Part shown: in pieces, positions 1-11,532 of the stretch
Position numbering within the stretch: position 1 is the stretch's first letter
Layout: every line of letters starts with the position of its first letter
Assembly: GCA_002633005.1 (NCBI GenBank)
Contig: NMRA01000059.1
Location: 103,610-163,566, forward strand
Origin: Phoronis australis
Lineage: Eukaryota; Phoronida; Phoronidae
Length of the DNA: 59,957 nt
Reading direction: 5' to 3'
Notes under the pieces: generated by a model
The model's input: only the letters and a program-made list of their open reading frames with translations
Databases searched by the model: none
What the model was told of the DNA's origin: nothing
Translations under genes and position numbers: made by a program

Positions 1-995
1 GTTCATTTGCCTATTAATTGCCAATGCCAAGGTCGTTAGGTTGTAAATTTTTTTCAGTTAGGGACACAATATGACAGACCAGTGAAATTTCATGTTGTCA
101 TTAAAAATATCGAGCAGTAAATTTTTCGTACTTTTAGCATGCTGTGTGTGATATAGCTGTCACAATATTTTGAACAATTTTGAGGTTTATTAAGCCTCTG
201 AAAATAGAGAAATTGCTGCTTTTGCTAGATTTTTGTCTGAAATTGAAGAATTTCTTTGTAATTGTCAGTATTCCAACATTCAGGACCATTTCCCTGGGTT
301 TCTTTTACACTCCTGACGATGATAGTGCGGAACAGAAACTTAAGTGATATCAGGTGTTGTGTTGAGATTTGTCATGTATTGAAAATTGAATTTGGTTTTG
401 GTTGCATTGTGTTGAGTACAAAATAGGACAGTTTGAATACTATTTATGAATTTCACCATGTTAAAACTGTTGTATCCATAGTTTGTTGTTATAGTTAATT
501 CACCTCAGCCATTGTTTGTAATGAGATTTGACTACAATGTCAACTACTCAGTTATACCTTTCACACAGAGTTACAGCTCAATTATACCTCTCACTACTAG
601 TAAACCCTCTCGAAGAGGGAGATAACAGCAGCACCCTTACATCTTTTAAAATTGGTGTGTACAGAGGGATAATATATTAACCTTTAAATTGGTATAAAGT
701 CTTTGGTGTGAAGAGGGTATACAAAATGGTACACACATTTTGTGAATATCACAGTGCTTCATTTAATGTACTGCCTCCCTTGTTTGTCCTCAAGTTGGCT
801 TTTCTCTGTTCACCTAATGACATTTTTTCAACTGTTAAATTGTCACTTGGACCATATATCTCCAACTAAATTCAACTCCAACCTTTTCACAAACTGGTTG
901 GCATTTTCTCATTGCCATTTAATCCCTGAGACCTCGACTACAATGACCGAGTGTTATTTGCACTGCCCACTTTTCCACAACAATTAAGGAAACTG

Positions 996-1040
996 TTCAT
1001 TGTTCATCCGTTCATTGTTCATCCGTTCATTGTTCATCCT
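996..1040. repeat. 15-bp tandem repeat, 3 copies
   Basis: Three perfect copies of ttcattgttcatccg, the last with one terminal change. Confidence 0.9.
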
Positions 1041-1346
1041 AAACCAGCACTTCCCACTCCTGAACTTCTCTGTTGTATTCAACCTTTGTTTGAACACTTC
1101 AGTAGAATAAGTGTCCTTGAAACCTTGTTTTGATCCAACAGTTGGGGTTTGTTTTGCCTGCCTCTGCGGTTTTGGTGCCTTTTGTGTTCTCTTTGTTTCT
1201 GGGATCTTTCATTTTGACCTTGTGATGTATTATGTTATCTCTTCATATTTTGACTTTCTCAGAACAGTATCTCATCTGGTTTTCCCAACAGGAGGCAGCA
1301 CAGTAGACACCTGCTCAGAACACTGACTTTTAATTAATTGTTTTGC

Positions 1347-1449
1347 GTATGTTGGCAGCTACTGAACACTACGCTTACATTTTTGTGGTTGGAAGCTACT
1401 GAATACTACGCTACATTTGTGTATGCTGGCAGCTATTGAACACTACGCT
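1347..1449. repeat. About 38-bp tandem repeat, 3 diverged copies
   Basis: Copies share gcagctactgaacactacgct with point changes. Confidence 0.8.
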
Positions 1450-2327
1450 GGCTTTTGCTGATTCTAGCTTCCTCTGGTTGCTGTCGTAAGTTCAGAGTGA
1501 CACACGCTACGCACAAAATATAATATTTGCCCAGTGTTCACATCAGTCATTACCAAGGGAGGCAATTTAAAAACGAGTATTGTGAATACATTCGGAATGG
1601 CGTGAAAACCCACAAACATGCAGAGACCCCTATGGGATACTACAGGGTAAAGACACAAGTGACTGAAGAGGACTAAATATGAATTATGTATTCATGTATA
1701 TTTATGTTCTCTGTTTTTGCAGTGAATATTGGGCACCACCATGTGCCTGCAAAGAGTGTGTGTTAATTCAAAACTTTGAGGAGAATAGACTTGGCAGAAG
1801 CCAGTTAAGTGTAGTATTCAGTAACACACATGTGTACAATGGACAAGTCATTAAGTGTATTAACTGGACTTCTACTGGACTTACCCGGTCGTATAAGTGT
1901 ACTTTTCATCTGTGAGTACTGCGTTGTCTTTACTTCATAATTCAACATTGTTTGTAGAGTAGTTCAAGTTTAAAATTGTTTGATAGTGAGTTTCCCTTGT
2001 CATCAGGAAAATTATCATTTTGGTCCGTTTTACACATTGGTGATGAAAAGATATATCCAGTCACAGAAGTTGTGATTATAGTCTGTGATTGATCTTGATA
2101 CATGAGAAGTTGTGAGTGTTTTTGATAACCTTATCTACTGTGATCAACTGTCCCCTCTGGCTGATTGTCACATACTGCAATCATTCATCAAAGTGTCACT
2201 CCCCAGCTGACCCCCTGGTTCAACAATTTTAAATCAGGGATACTGATACTGATAAACCACAACCTTCCAGGGTCCTGATGTTTTCTCAAGGTGTTATAAA
2301 ACTACCAATGTCTGGCTATTACCCATG

Positions 2328-2455
2328 CAGAGCACTCTGTTATGGGCAGAAACTACCAGTGTCTGAATTATTGCCCATGCTACGGTATGCACTCTGTTAT
2401 GGGCAGAAACTACCATTGTCTGAACTATTGCCCATGCTATGCACTCCGCCATGGG
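2328..2455. repeat. About 60-bp tandem repeat, 2-3 copies
   Basis: Copies share ctctgttatgggcagaaact followed by accantgtctga and attgcccatgct. Each unit is partly self-complementary (atgggcag and attgcccat), so both strands show open frames. Confidence 0.8.
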
Positions 2456-5400
2456 CATAAAAGTCAAGGGGCAATTCTTGTTGCTGACAGATTCTTTGTT
2501 TTGCAATTTCAGAGGAGTTCTTGATTGGACAATTGGTTCATTGTTTTTTTGTGTGAGCAATTAGTCTACATGTGTCCTCAGTGCTGCACCATTTTGATAG
2601 TGCAAACAATTTTTAAAATTCTGTAGAAACCACTCTACAGATACATAATTCTGTCGGTGCCATTCCAAGTGTGTCATGCATGTTGTCTCATGATTTAGTC
2701 GTCAAACTAATGGTGATGGTGAAATAATTTATCGAATGTTTTGTTTTTGACATGTGGTATGTGTGCAAGAACAAATTTAGGATTTTTGATATGGAGTCAC
2801 TCAAAATCACCTGATATCATGTTTTGTGTATCATTGCATTCCTTAATAAGCTGTACTGTCAGTTTATTGGATCAGTGAACAGCTTGAGTAATGATCGCAT
2901 TAATGACAACTCAGAAATATATGCTTGGTTGATCAGAAAAATGTTAAGTAATCATTCTAAGTATGATAATATCAAACACCCCTCCTCCATGAATGCTATG
3001 GTGACCTTTACAGCTCAATGTGCACACAAGCAGACATCATACTTCACTGCAAAAGTTCCAAAATATCAGAATTGTCCCACAAGATATCCTGGTGTGAAGT
3101 GGCCAGTTGTCCCCCATGTATTGTTGACATTGGCCTGCATATGATGTGTCTGATTGTTCTGCCAGCTGATGAGTGGGTGAGGAGGCTGCTAGCCAACAAA
3201 GGCGGACATTCACCTGTGTTCCTTGTGTAAACATAGTGTTTTGTGATTGGATGAAGAAATACACCAGTAGAGAAGAAGTAGGTCCTATGGCCTGTAGCTC
3301 TAACAATATCTTTTGTTGTGGAGGTCATTCTAAATTATTTGAAAAGAAGTCTATGTTTTTAACTGCACTTAAGTTTCAAATGACCAATAAACAAATTGTT
3401 TAAAAAGTATCCAAACATTGTACAACATATTGTGAACCTGTTGGTGTGGCAGCAGTTGATAAAATGAGGTTGAATTAGTTGAGTGAAATGACAACAGTGA
3501 GAAAACTGAATTTGCTCCTATAACTCAAACATTCCAGTTGTGCTGATCAATTACGGTATCAGTAGTGTCCATTTTGTTAGTGTAGGTTGTGCTACTAAGG
3601 TGCTGAGTTTACTACGAACCACTTTCTGTCATTGTACATAGTCTTGCATGATCTCCATTTCTTGCAAGTTCTCTTAAAGCTCCCTGAAGTTGTCTATAGA
3701 TAGTGTATCATAAAGGTCATGTTCAGTGACCACAGAATCTCAATTTTTAGTTTTATGTACACTCTTTTGTCACATCTGTAGGACCTCATCGAGAAGTTTC
3801 CGTTTCATGCAACTTTTCAGCTTTATCATAAAAATCATAAAAATGCAATTGTTCATAGCCCCTAACAACAGGGTGGATGAATTTCTGATTATATTTTAAC
3901 TTTTTTGAAATCAGTTCATAACCATAGTAACAGCAAGTTTCATATGCGTCACACATTTATGAGATACGTCACGATATTCCGAAAGTTGTCGAATTTGGAC
4001 ATTTTTCTGGAGTCTTACATGCCATAAACTTAGTGATCAAATGCTCTCATTTGTTTGAAATCATGTATGCGAGTACAATCAACAATTCCATTATTTTTCT
4101 GAAATTAAGATTTTTTACTGCACGTGCAACTTGGTTCTTTCATAGAATGTTATGTCTGTGACAGTCATCATGTGTACCAGGTCCAGTGACATGTTGTATG
4201 CCTTATCTGTTTGGCCCATTTTCAAATGTCATATTTACCTATGATAGTAAGAGTGGTGTAAACAGACATGTGTTAGCCACCAGGTGTCACTGTCACTCTG
4301 TTCACTTAGTCTTATGTTTCAATTTATACTGCATCTTTAGACCTCATAGACCTCACCTGACAATCATACTCTTTCATTAGCATTCTTACCTGTATTTCCC
4401 TGGTATGATCACCTGTATCACCTGGCTATTGATGATAATGATGAAGTTATGAAAATTAATTAACAATTATAATGATAATGATAAAATGGTGACACAATCC
4501 TCTTGCATAGATGTCATAATTTAGTATTGCACATGACCTGAGCAATAAACCAATGCAAATGATTCAAAATTGGAACTGGAAGTGAATCTATGTGAAGTGT
4601 TGTAGTCCTGGGGAGTACTTGCATAGAAGACATGACGTGCCATCTGAAGGGTCACTTTTCACTAACAGTTTCTCTACAACAGGTTCCAATTTGATTCTTT
4701 ACAATATGTAATTGTTCATTTCTGAAGTCTCAGCCTCTACAAAAGGTTCCTTTTCCAATTTGAATATGCAAAAGGGATTTAAGAGTCTAGTTTTAAAGGA
4801 TTTACTCATTTTTCACAGCATGATATATATTGTACCAATACAGACTTGCGTCTTACAACATGATACATGTTGCACCATTACAGACTTGCGTCTTACAGCA
4901 TGGTATCTCTTTTGTACTGTTGCAAACTTAAAACATTTTTAAGTCCACTCTCTACGTGAATGGGCACATTTGCCTCCCAGTAAAATATAAATTTACTTGT
5001 CCTAATCCCCACCTAGTTGTAATTACCTAAAAGATATTTGCCTAGATCAGTTACTGACATGTGACTCTACTGCCTGATACTCAACTGCACATAACAATAT
5101 TGTACAACTTTGTCTGGACACAGTTATACAGTTTTGGTGTAATTCTACTTTCTGTAAATTTTGCCCGAAATCAAGTAAATGCTGTCGATGTTATGCTTTG
5201 TAATACAATGTGCTTTGAATGCATAAACCTTATAGTTCTCCTATTTGAAATACTGCCCTGTTGCTGCTTTATACAGGTAACTGGAATGTTTGATGTAAAG
5301 ACCTGCCTTAAAAGCCATAATCTTTGTGTTGAAGTTCCTTTTCAATGTGCTGTCTACACTCTTCACAAATCTTCTCCTCTGAGTGAAGACAGGAGTACTG

Positions 5401-7332
5401 GCAATTACCCCTCCAAATTGTTCAATATTAACTTAGATGCCAATTTTTGGATTTTTGACATTGTTTTCACACCTTAGCTTTTCTGTCAGTCTGCCAAACC
5501 AAAAATCCTATATTGTAACTAACGAATCAAATTTTCAAGTGGGCATTTAAACAACATGTTATAAGATTTTACTATTTCGACAAATTTTTATGGTAAACTT
5601 TGCTGCTAACTGTCTGGCTGACAGTCTATGCGGTGTCCCCGCACTGTGTGTTGGTTGGGGTGGGTGTAGGCATGGTTCTAATCTTGTCTCAACGCTTCAG
5701 TGCCTCTCTCAAGTCAGCTGGTATAGGTAGGGTTAATGACCAGAGTATTGTGCTGTGATAAAGTGACAGTGTAACCAAACCGGAATAAACATTTTCTGGA
5801 AAAATGATGTGTGGATTATCTCAACAATAACTTTCTAATTTTTTCAGATGATTTAATAATTTTTGTTTTTCTTAGGAAATTATTTTCAGTTCATTACATG
5901 GCTTGTAAAAAATATCTTGATAAAATTTCAGACATTGCAAATTGCTGGTCACTTTTTGTGTAAATTAACAACACTTGTAGAGTCCTGTAACATAGAATAT
6001 CCACGTAGCCAGCATGGTCTTGCTTATTTCTTTAACCTTCCTATGAAACTCCTTTGTTTGCTTTACCTGTGAAACTGAAAATAATTTTTGTGACCCATAC
6101 AGTGGGTGGGCGTATGGAGGTAATACCTGAGGTAGTGATACGGATGGTGCTGAAATTGGTGTGAACAGGAGGGTTAGGGGCTGTGACCCATACAGTTAGT
6201 AGGGGGTAATAAAGTAACCGAATAGTTGACTATTTAACAATGACAAGTGACACCCACCTAATACTGAGTCAGCTGTGGGCAATGAACGAGAAATTGAAAA
6301 GTACTTTTTTGTTCTGTTTTGTGAATATCCTGCTGGATCCGTAGTACTATTTACTGTGATATCATGAGATACCAGTACTGGATAGCTGCTCCTTGATATC
6401 TCATGATATCTTTACATGGAAGAATGCTAACATGAGAAATCAGGCAATGGTGGTGTTTAGTTTGGAGCATTATAAAAAAAGTTTAACATTATGTTTAAGT
6501 TTATTACACACTTTAACGCTATGTTTAGTTTATTACACAGTTTACACAGCACTATGTGTTCTTTATTACGTAGTTTAACATTATATTTTGTTTTAATGCA
6601 GATACATTAGTATTTCTTACTATGGTATTTATTTGGCCCAGTTAACGTTATTTCTAGTGGCCGTTTCAGTCCACCATATTTTCGTTGTGGCCTGATATCA
6701 CTGAGGGATCGTTTTTTGTGTTGTATTAAACAACCACTTATTCTTCGTCTCTCAGATTTTTTGTCTCTTGTTCTTACTTATTTTGGTAAGTCTGATATGG
6801 ACTGGTTTTCGCGCCCTCTGATTGGTCAGGTGGTGTATAGTGACATCTTATGCCCGGCGGCCTGAACAAAAAGTGATATTCCATTGGATTTTGGATATTT
6901 CCCAAAAATTTGATCACATGACTTTGTCTTTAAATAAAATTTAGCAAAAAAGGAAGGTCCATCGATTGCAAAACAGCGATTTCAAGAACATGATCAAATG
7001 TTCATGTAATATGTCTACAATGAAATCTAGGAATACTGGTAATGGATTTTAATTTGTCATTATGTTTTCATTTTGTACAATTTTTGAGTTTTTAATGAAA
7101 ATCACCTATGTCCATTTTTGTTTCCCCAATTCAAAAGTGGATCAATTCAAGTGGAGCAATTCCTAAAGCGTTTTGGATAAAACAAGTGTAACATGCGGTG
7201 TGACGTTTGCGTGACTTTCTTGTTACCCCCTTCGTTTTTCATTCTTTGCAGTTTTTCACACCTTCCGTGTCCTAACTGTGTATGTCTCCAGCTTATGCTC
7301 TGTGGTGGCATTACTACATCATCTTACTTCCA

Positions 7333-7366
7333 CTTGAGAATGAAACAAGTATGTTTCGAAATATCG
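7333..7366 (+). ncRNA. Hammerhead-ribozyme-like relic
   Basis: A cttgagaa core-like segment is followed by the hairpin tgaaac-aagtat-gtttc and then gaaat, the order of a type I hammerhead (CUGANGA, stem II, GAAA). Degenerate, so probably an inactive trace of a retroelement. Known in Penelope-like elements and retrozymes. Confidence 0.35.
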
Positions 7367-7526
7367 TGTACCTTTTATTCTTGTCTTTTGGTCAGTTACT
7401 TCTCCAAGGTTCCCTGAGTGTAGAGTTTTATTCCAAGCATACGAATGGAACAGAATAAAGACCGTTAATAAGGAAAAGCGTCGTGTGTTCAATCAATTTT
7501 ACATATGGGAAAAGTTGCTCATGAAG

Positions 7527-7738
7527 TACAGCCAAAGTGTAGTACATCAAAGTGAAGTACAGGCAAAGTGTAGTACATCAAAGTGTAGTACATCAAAGTG
7601 AAGTACAGGCAAAGTGTAGTACATCAAAGTGAAGTACAGGCAAAGTGTAGTACATCAAAGTGAAGTACAGGCAAAGTGTAGTACATCAAAGTGAAGTACA
7701 TCAAAGTGTAGTACATCAAAGTGTAGTACATCAAAGTT
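7527..7738. repeat. 31-bp minisatellite of two half units
   Basis: Alternating gtagtacatcaaagt (15) and gaagtacaggcaaagt (16) units, with runs of the shorter unit at the end. Confidence 0.9.
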
Positions 7739-8377
7739 TCGTGTGAATCCAATTAGTCACTTATGAGATATGTTTCGAAGTTGGCCAAATTTGAACATTT
7801 TTCTAGATTCCTGCACTGTGACAAAGTTAACAGCTCAAATTAGCAGCAAACAGGTAGTGATGCAAAATGTGACGTGATACAGTTAGTAACACAAGTCAGT
7901 GGTTAACAGTCCAGATTTTGTGAATGAAGTCAGCTGATAAACTACAAGTGTATAGATGACTTGTTAACTGTTCTAGTTGTAGCTAACTTATCAAATGTCA
8001 AGTGTTTACCCTTCCTCAGCTGCATATTTCTAATGCTTCTAACTCTGCCTTCAACACTAGTCAGTGGTCATACATGGGTTGTATGTCCAGGGGTACAGAT
8101 TTATGAACTTGTGTCATCTGCCTCTCTCATCTGGGAACCTTTGTGGATTGTCACAGAATTTGGTTATACTTTTGGGAGTCATGTTTGTATGATGGTTTTG
8201 TCAGGTTTCTTAGTGCACTCAATGATTTCTAAGTTTCTCAATTTGCAAGTTATTATATAAAACACTCAGATAGGTTTGGTATCCAGAGCATTTGGCTGGA
8301 GTGGGGGTGCTAAGATCATACCTGTGTGAGTGTCTAGGCAGTGGGTTGGGGTTAGATGATCCATCTGAATCCAGTGG

Positions 8378-8475
8378 GCTTGACTGACCAGCGGGCTTGA
8401 CTTACCAGTGGGCTTGGCTGACCAACAGTGGGCTTGACTGACCATTAGGAGTGGCTGACCAGTGGGCTTGATGCC
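8378..8475. repeat. Short-unit minisatellite (gggcttgactgacca)
   Basis: Four to five imperfect units of 15-20 bases. They explain the long open frame on the minus strand at 8266-8559. Confidence 0.8.
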
Positions 8476-8600
8476 AGTAATCCTGACTCCGTATACTGTA
8501 GTTTGGTAATTTAGACTCTTAGCCAAGTCTAAATTTAACCGCGGTTTTTTGCACCTCATGTGCTTCTTTGTTTAGTAATTACTGAGTTATTTTAAGGCCT

Positions 8601-9010
8601 GTGCCGGGTTGCATGAAACAGTCCTAAATAGAGACTCAACTAAATTCCATAAATCTTTTGCCTATTTGTGTCTTTCCTTACTGACAGATGTAAACTTTTT
8701 GTCACTTCAGCTTTATTATGAGTTCCTGTTTAACGACTTGATATTTTCTAACAATATAATTAAAAATTGAACCCTGAATTCAATGAGAATAAATAGGAAC
8801 TTAGTCCCTAAATTAGGAGCATTGCATGAAAAGATCCTTTTTTATTTTCGATAATATTGAGAATTCAATGTCCAGCTCACTCGCTATTTGTATCAAAGCC
8901 AAAAGTTGACTTAGTAGTGAAACTAAAACAGCATAAGGAAGGACAATTAGCATTTTCACAAATCCTCTTGGTTGAGTCCCTATTTGGGACTGTTTTATGC
9001 AACCGAGCAC
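8601..9010. mobile_element. MITE-like element with about 40-bp terminal inverted repeats
   Basis: Left end GTGCCGGGTTGCATGAAACA matches the reverse complement of the right end, GTGCTCGGTTGCATAAAACA, and the match continues about 20 more bases. Length 410 bp, no coding capacity. Shares the GGGTTGCATRAAAC core with the element at 49341-49489. A target-site duplication was not resolved. Confidence 0.75.
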
Positions 9011-10420
9011 TGAAGGTCATTTTTGTGTTACGTATAGTTGCGTCTACTTCCAATTTCAGAATTTCACATCCGTTTCTATAAATAATAAAAATAGTATTCT
9101 ATGCAATATTCAAAACTACAAAATCGAGAACATGATCAAAAATTTACAAAGTAATTTTTTTATAAGTGTTCTGAATCCTGTCTCTTTTATTTTTGCTTAC
9201 CCCATATTTTTTTTTAGTATTTGGGGTAGAAGAGTATTTCCAGATAATATTTAGAAAAGCCATTGACGTATTTCAATGAAACCAATGCCACCTACCAATT
9301 TTGAGCAGATTACAAGTGCTATGTCAGTTATGTCATTCTGTGGCCATCTTTGTATCTGCCATGAAATGAGGTGGTTGACTAAACCTAATTTTTGAATGCC
9401 AAGTGCCTGATTTATATTTGTTTTGAAATGTTGAAAACCTGTTTTATTTTTTAAGCTTTGATTTTATGTTACTTTTAGAAAGTGGGTGTCAACACTTTCG
9501 CAGCATTCTCTTGTGGTCAAATTGTTGTCTCCTCATACTTTACAGGAAACTGATTCCAAATTGATATCCTTCGTAGAAACTTACATTTGTGGTGCATTGT
9601 GGGTACACATCGACACCTCACAGTGCTCATAATTATTTTGCCAAAGGAAACCTTCACTCAGTGATATTTTTTAGTTGGAAAATTTGGTTACATATAAAGT
9701 TCTTTTGTTTTTTTTTTGTTTTAAGTTTTATTAAGTCCCAGTTGAGAGGATTTGACTGTCTATTAAATGTAATTTTTGTTCAAATTGATCATGTCCAGAA
9801 GATGTGTTTATATGTGCTTATCAACAGTAAAGGATGTGCTGGTGTCGTTGGTGCCATGTTGGTATGTGGTGATTGGCTGTCCTTGCATAAAGCTCCAGCC
9901 ACATGCACAAGTCTCAACAGATAAGTCCTAAATAAACATATCACTCTTGAGCTGTAAATTATGGCCATCAAGTATAAATAGGTATGCCCTTCTGACAGTT
10001 TAGTTATTCTCTTTAAGTTGGTCAAAGTTTTAGGCATGCCAATCCTTAAGGTACTTTAGAAACACACAATAGTTTCCATAACACATTTCTGATATATTGT
10101 GTATTGTAGTGTAAATATACAGTCATGAAATTATTATCTCTTTGTGACTAATTTGATGTGGTTTACTTATCAAATCAGAAGACATCTTTTACTTTTTGTT
10201 AGTGTTGGAATTGTGGTTCAGTTTACAAAATACATTGTTTTTAATGTGTATTGGTCATCAAAATACCCGTGTATTAATCAGTTCTTCAGTTCTGACATTG
10301 TATTTCATAGCCACATCTGCATGTCCTAATTTGAGAAAAATGTATGAGCAACATTCTTTTTCGTGTACCATTTTTCTTGCAGGTTTCCAACTTTATCATA
10401 CTCCACCCCCACATCCTCTC

Positions 10421-10665
10421 AGGCCACCACACACATATCAGGCATCACCGGCCCAGGCTGAATGTCCTGTTGTGGCTACCTCAGGCCACACATATATCAG
10501 GCATCAATGGCCCAGGATGAATGTCCTGTTACATGGCTATCTCAGGCCACCACACACAGATATCAGACATCAAAGGCCCTGGCTAAATGTCCTGTTATGG
10601 CTACCTCAGGCCACCACACACATGTATCAGGCATCACCGGCCCAGGCTGAATGTCCTGTTATGGC
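10421..10665. repeat. 61-64-bp minisatellite, 4 copies
   Basis: Units contain aggccaccacacacatatca, then ggcatcaccggcccaggctg and aatgtcctgtta. They create overlapping open frames at 10196-10720 that are not genes. Confidence 0.9.
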
Positions 10666-10703
10666 TAAGTGGCTGATTTATAACCATAGAAATGATCAAA
10701 CCT

Positions 10704-11012
10704 GGTCCATAATATGCTGAGTTTGTACTCACTAGTCTATAGCACACCCTGGTTTGGTCCATAATATGCTGAGTTTGTACTCACTAGTCTGTAGCACACC
10801 CTGGTTTGGTCCATAATATGCTGAGTTTGTACTCACTAGTCTGTAGCACACCCTGGTTTGGTCCATAATATGCTGAGTTTGTACTCACTAATCTGTAGCA
10901 CACCCTGGTTTGGTCTATAATATGCTGAGTTTGTACTCACTAGTCTGTAGCACACCCTGGTTTGGTCCATAATATGCTGAGTTTGTACTCAGCAGTCTGT
11001 AGCACACCCTTG
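10704..11012. repeat. 52-bp minisatellite, 6 copies
   Basis: Nearly identical units starting ggtccataatatgctgagtt at 10704, 10756, 10808, 10860, 10912 and 10964. The array ends at a hammerhead-like sequence. Confidence 0.95.
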
Positions 11013-11037
11013 ACAAAGAGCGCACCGCTCGAAACGT
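11009..11037 (+). ncRNA. Hammerhead-ribozyme-like relic
   Basis: cttgacaaa is followed by the hairpin gagcg-cac-cgctc and gaaacg, matching the hammerhead layout of core, stem II and GAAAC. It sits at the end of the 52-bp array. Confidence 0.4.
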
Positions 11038-11291
11038 GGGGGATATTTTAATATATTTTAGTGGTTTTAGTTTAACTGTTTTATATTTTTATCTGTTGGT
11101 AACTGTATGGCATTCCAGCATCAGTTTTATCGTTAAATGAGTATTACATAAGTCTGTCAGTCTTCTGAGAGCTGACCTTACTGTGAAGTGACCCCACTAG
11201 GAACTGACCTCATTGTGTGACTGCCTGTTGTGATTGTACATCCACCTTCTCTTGTGCAGCTTCAGAAGTATTGTCCTTTCGTATGTTTTAG

Positions 11292-11532
11292 GTTCTTCAA
11301 AGCCGAAGACATCTGAGGGATGTAAACTTGCATGTGACTGTAAAGTGTCAAAGTGGTCTCAGTGGTCATCATGCTCTTTATCGTGTTATGAAGCCGGACA
11401 GGACGCGCCGCGAGGCATCATCCAGCGAACAAGAACTGTGTTGCGTCATCCTCGTCATGGTGGCTTGAACTGTCCATCGCTGGTGGACACGAAACAATGT
11501 GATAAAAGATTGTCGGTGCCAGAATGCCCGAG
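11292..11532 (+). CDS. THSD7: THSD7 exon: TSP1 module, WSQWSSC type
   Basis: First exon found in the window. The acceptor is a pyrimidine-rich tract ending tttag, the donor is AG/gtgaga. It enters in phase 1 and leaves with two bases of a codon. It encodes ..CKLACDCKVSKWSQWSSC followed by a TSP1 body ending in GLNCPSL and PECP. The W-x-x-W motif is present, but the usual C-x-x-S/T-C-G is CSLSCY, so the O-fucose consensus Gly is missing. The preceding exon, which should end in a '...R.V.C' module, was not found in 1-11291. Confidence 0.9.

Larger units (their letters stand above)
1..11291. other. Repeat-rich non-coding DNA, probably upstream intron of THSD7
   Basis: No coding region is supported. 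Open frames here are short, T-rich and lack family motifs. Contents: several minisatellites, one inverted-repeat element (8601-9010), two hammerhead-like relics and one unassigned exon-like stretch (1723-1911). Because the first THSD7 exon starts in mid-protein, this is most simply intron sequence, but the splice connection was not found. Confidence 0.6.

Noticed and set aside
5061-5477. A 138-codon open frame with many hydrophobic and Cys residues
   Set aside because: T-rich composition explains it; no signal peptide, family motif or splice context.
10196-10720. A 174-codon open frame
   Set aside because: Largely made of a 61-64-bp minisatellite; no motif and no splice support.
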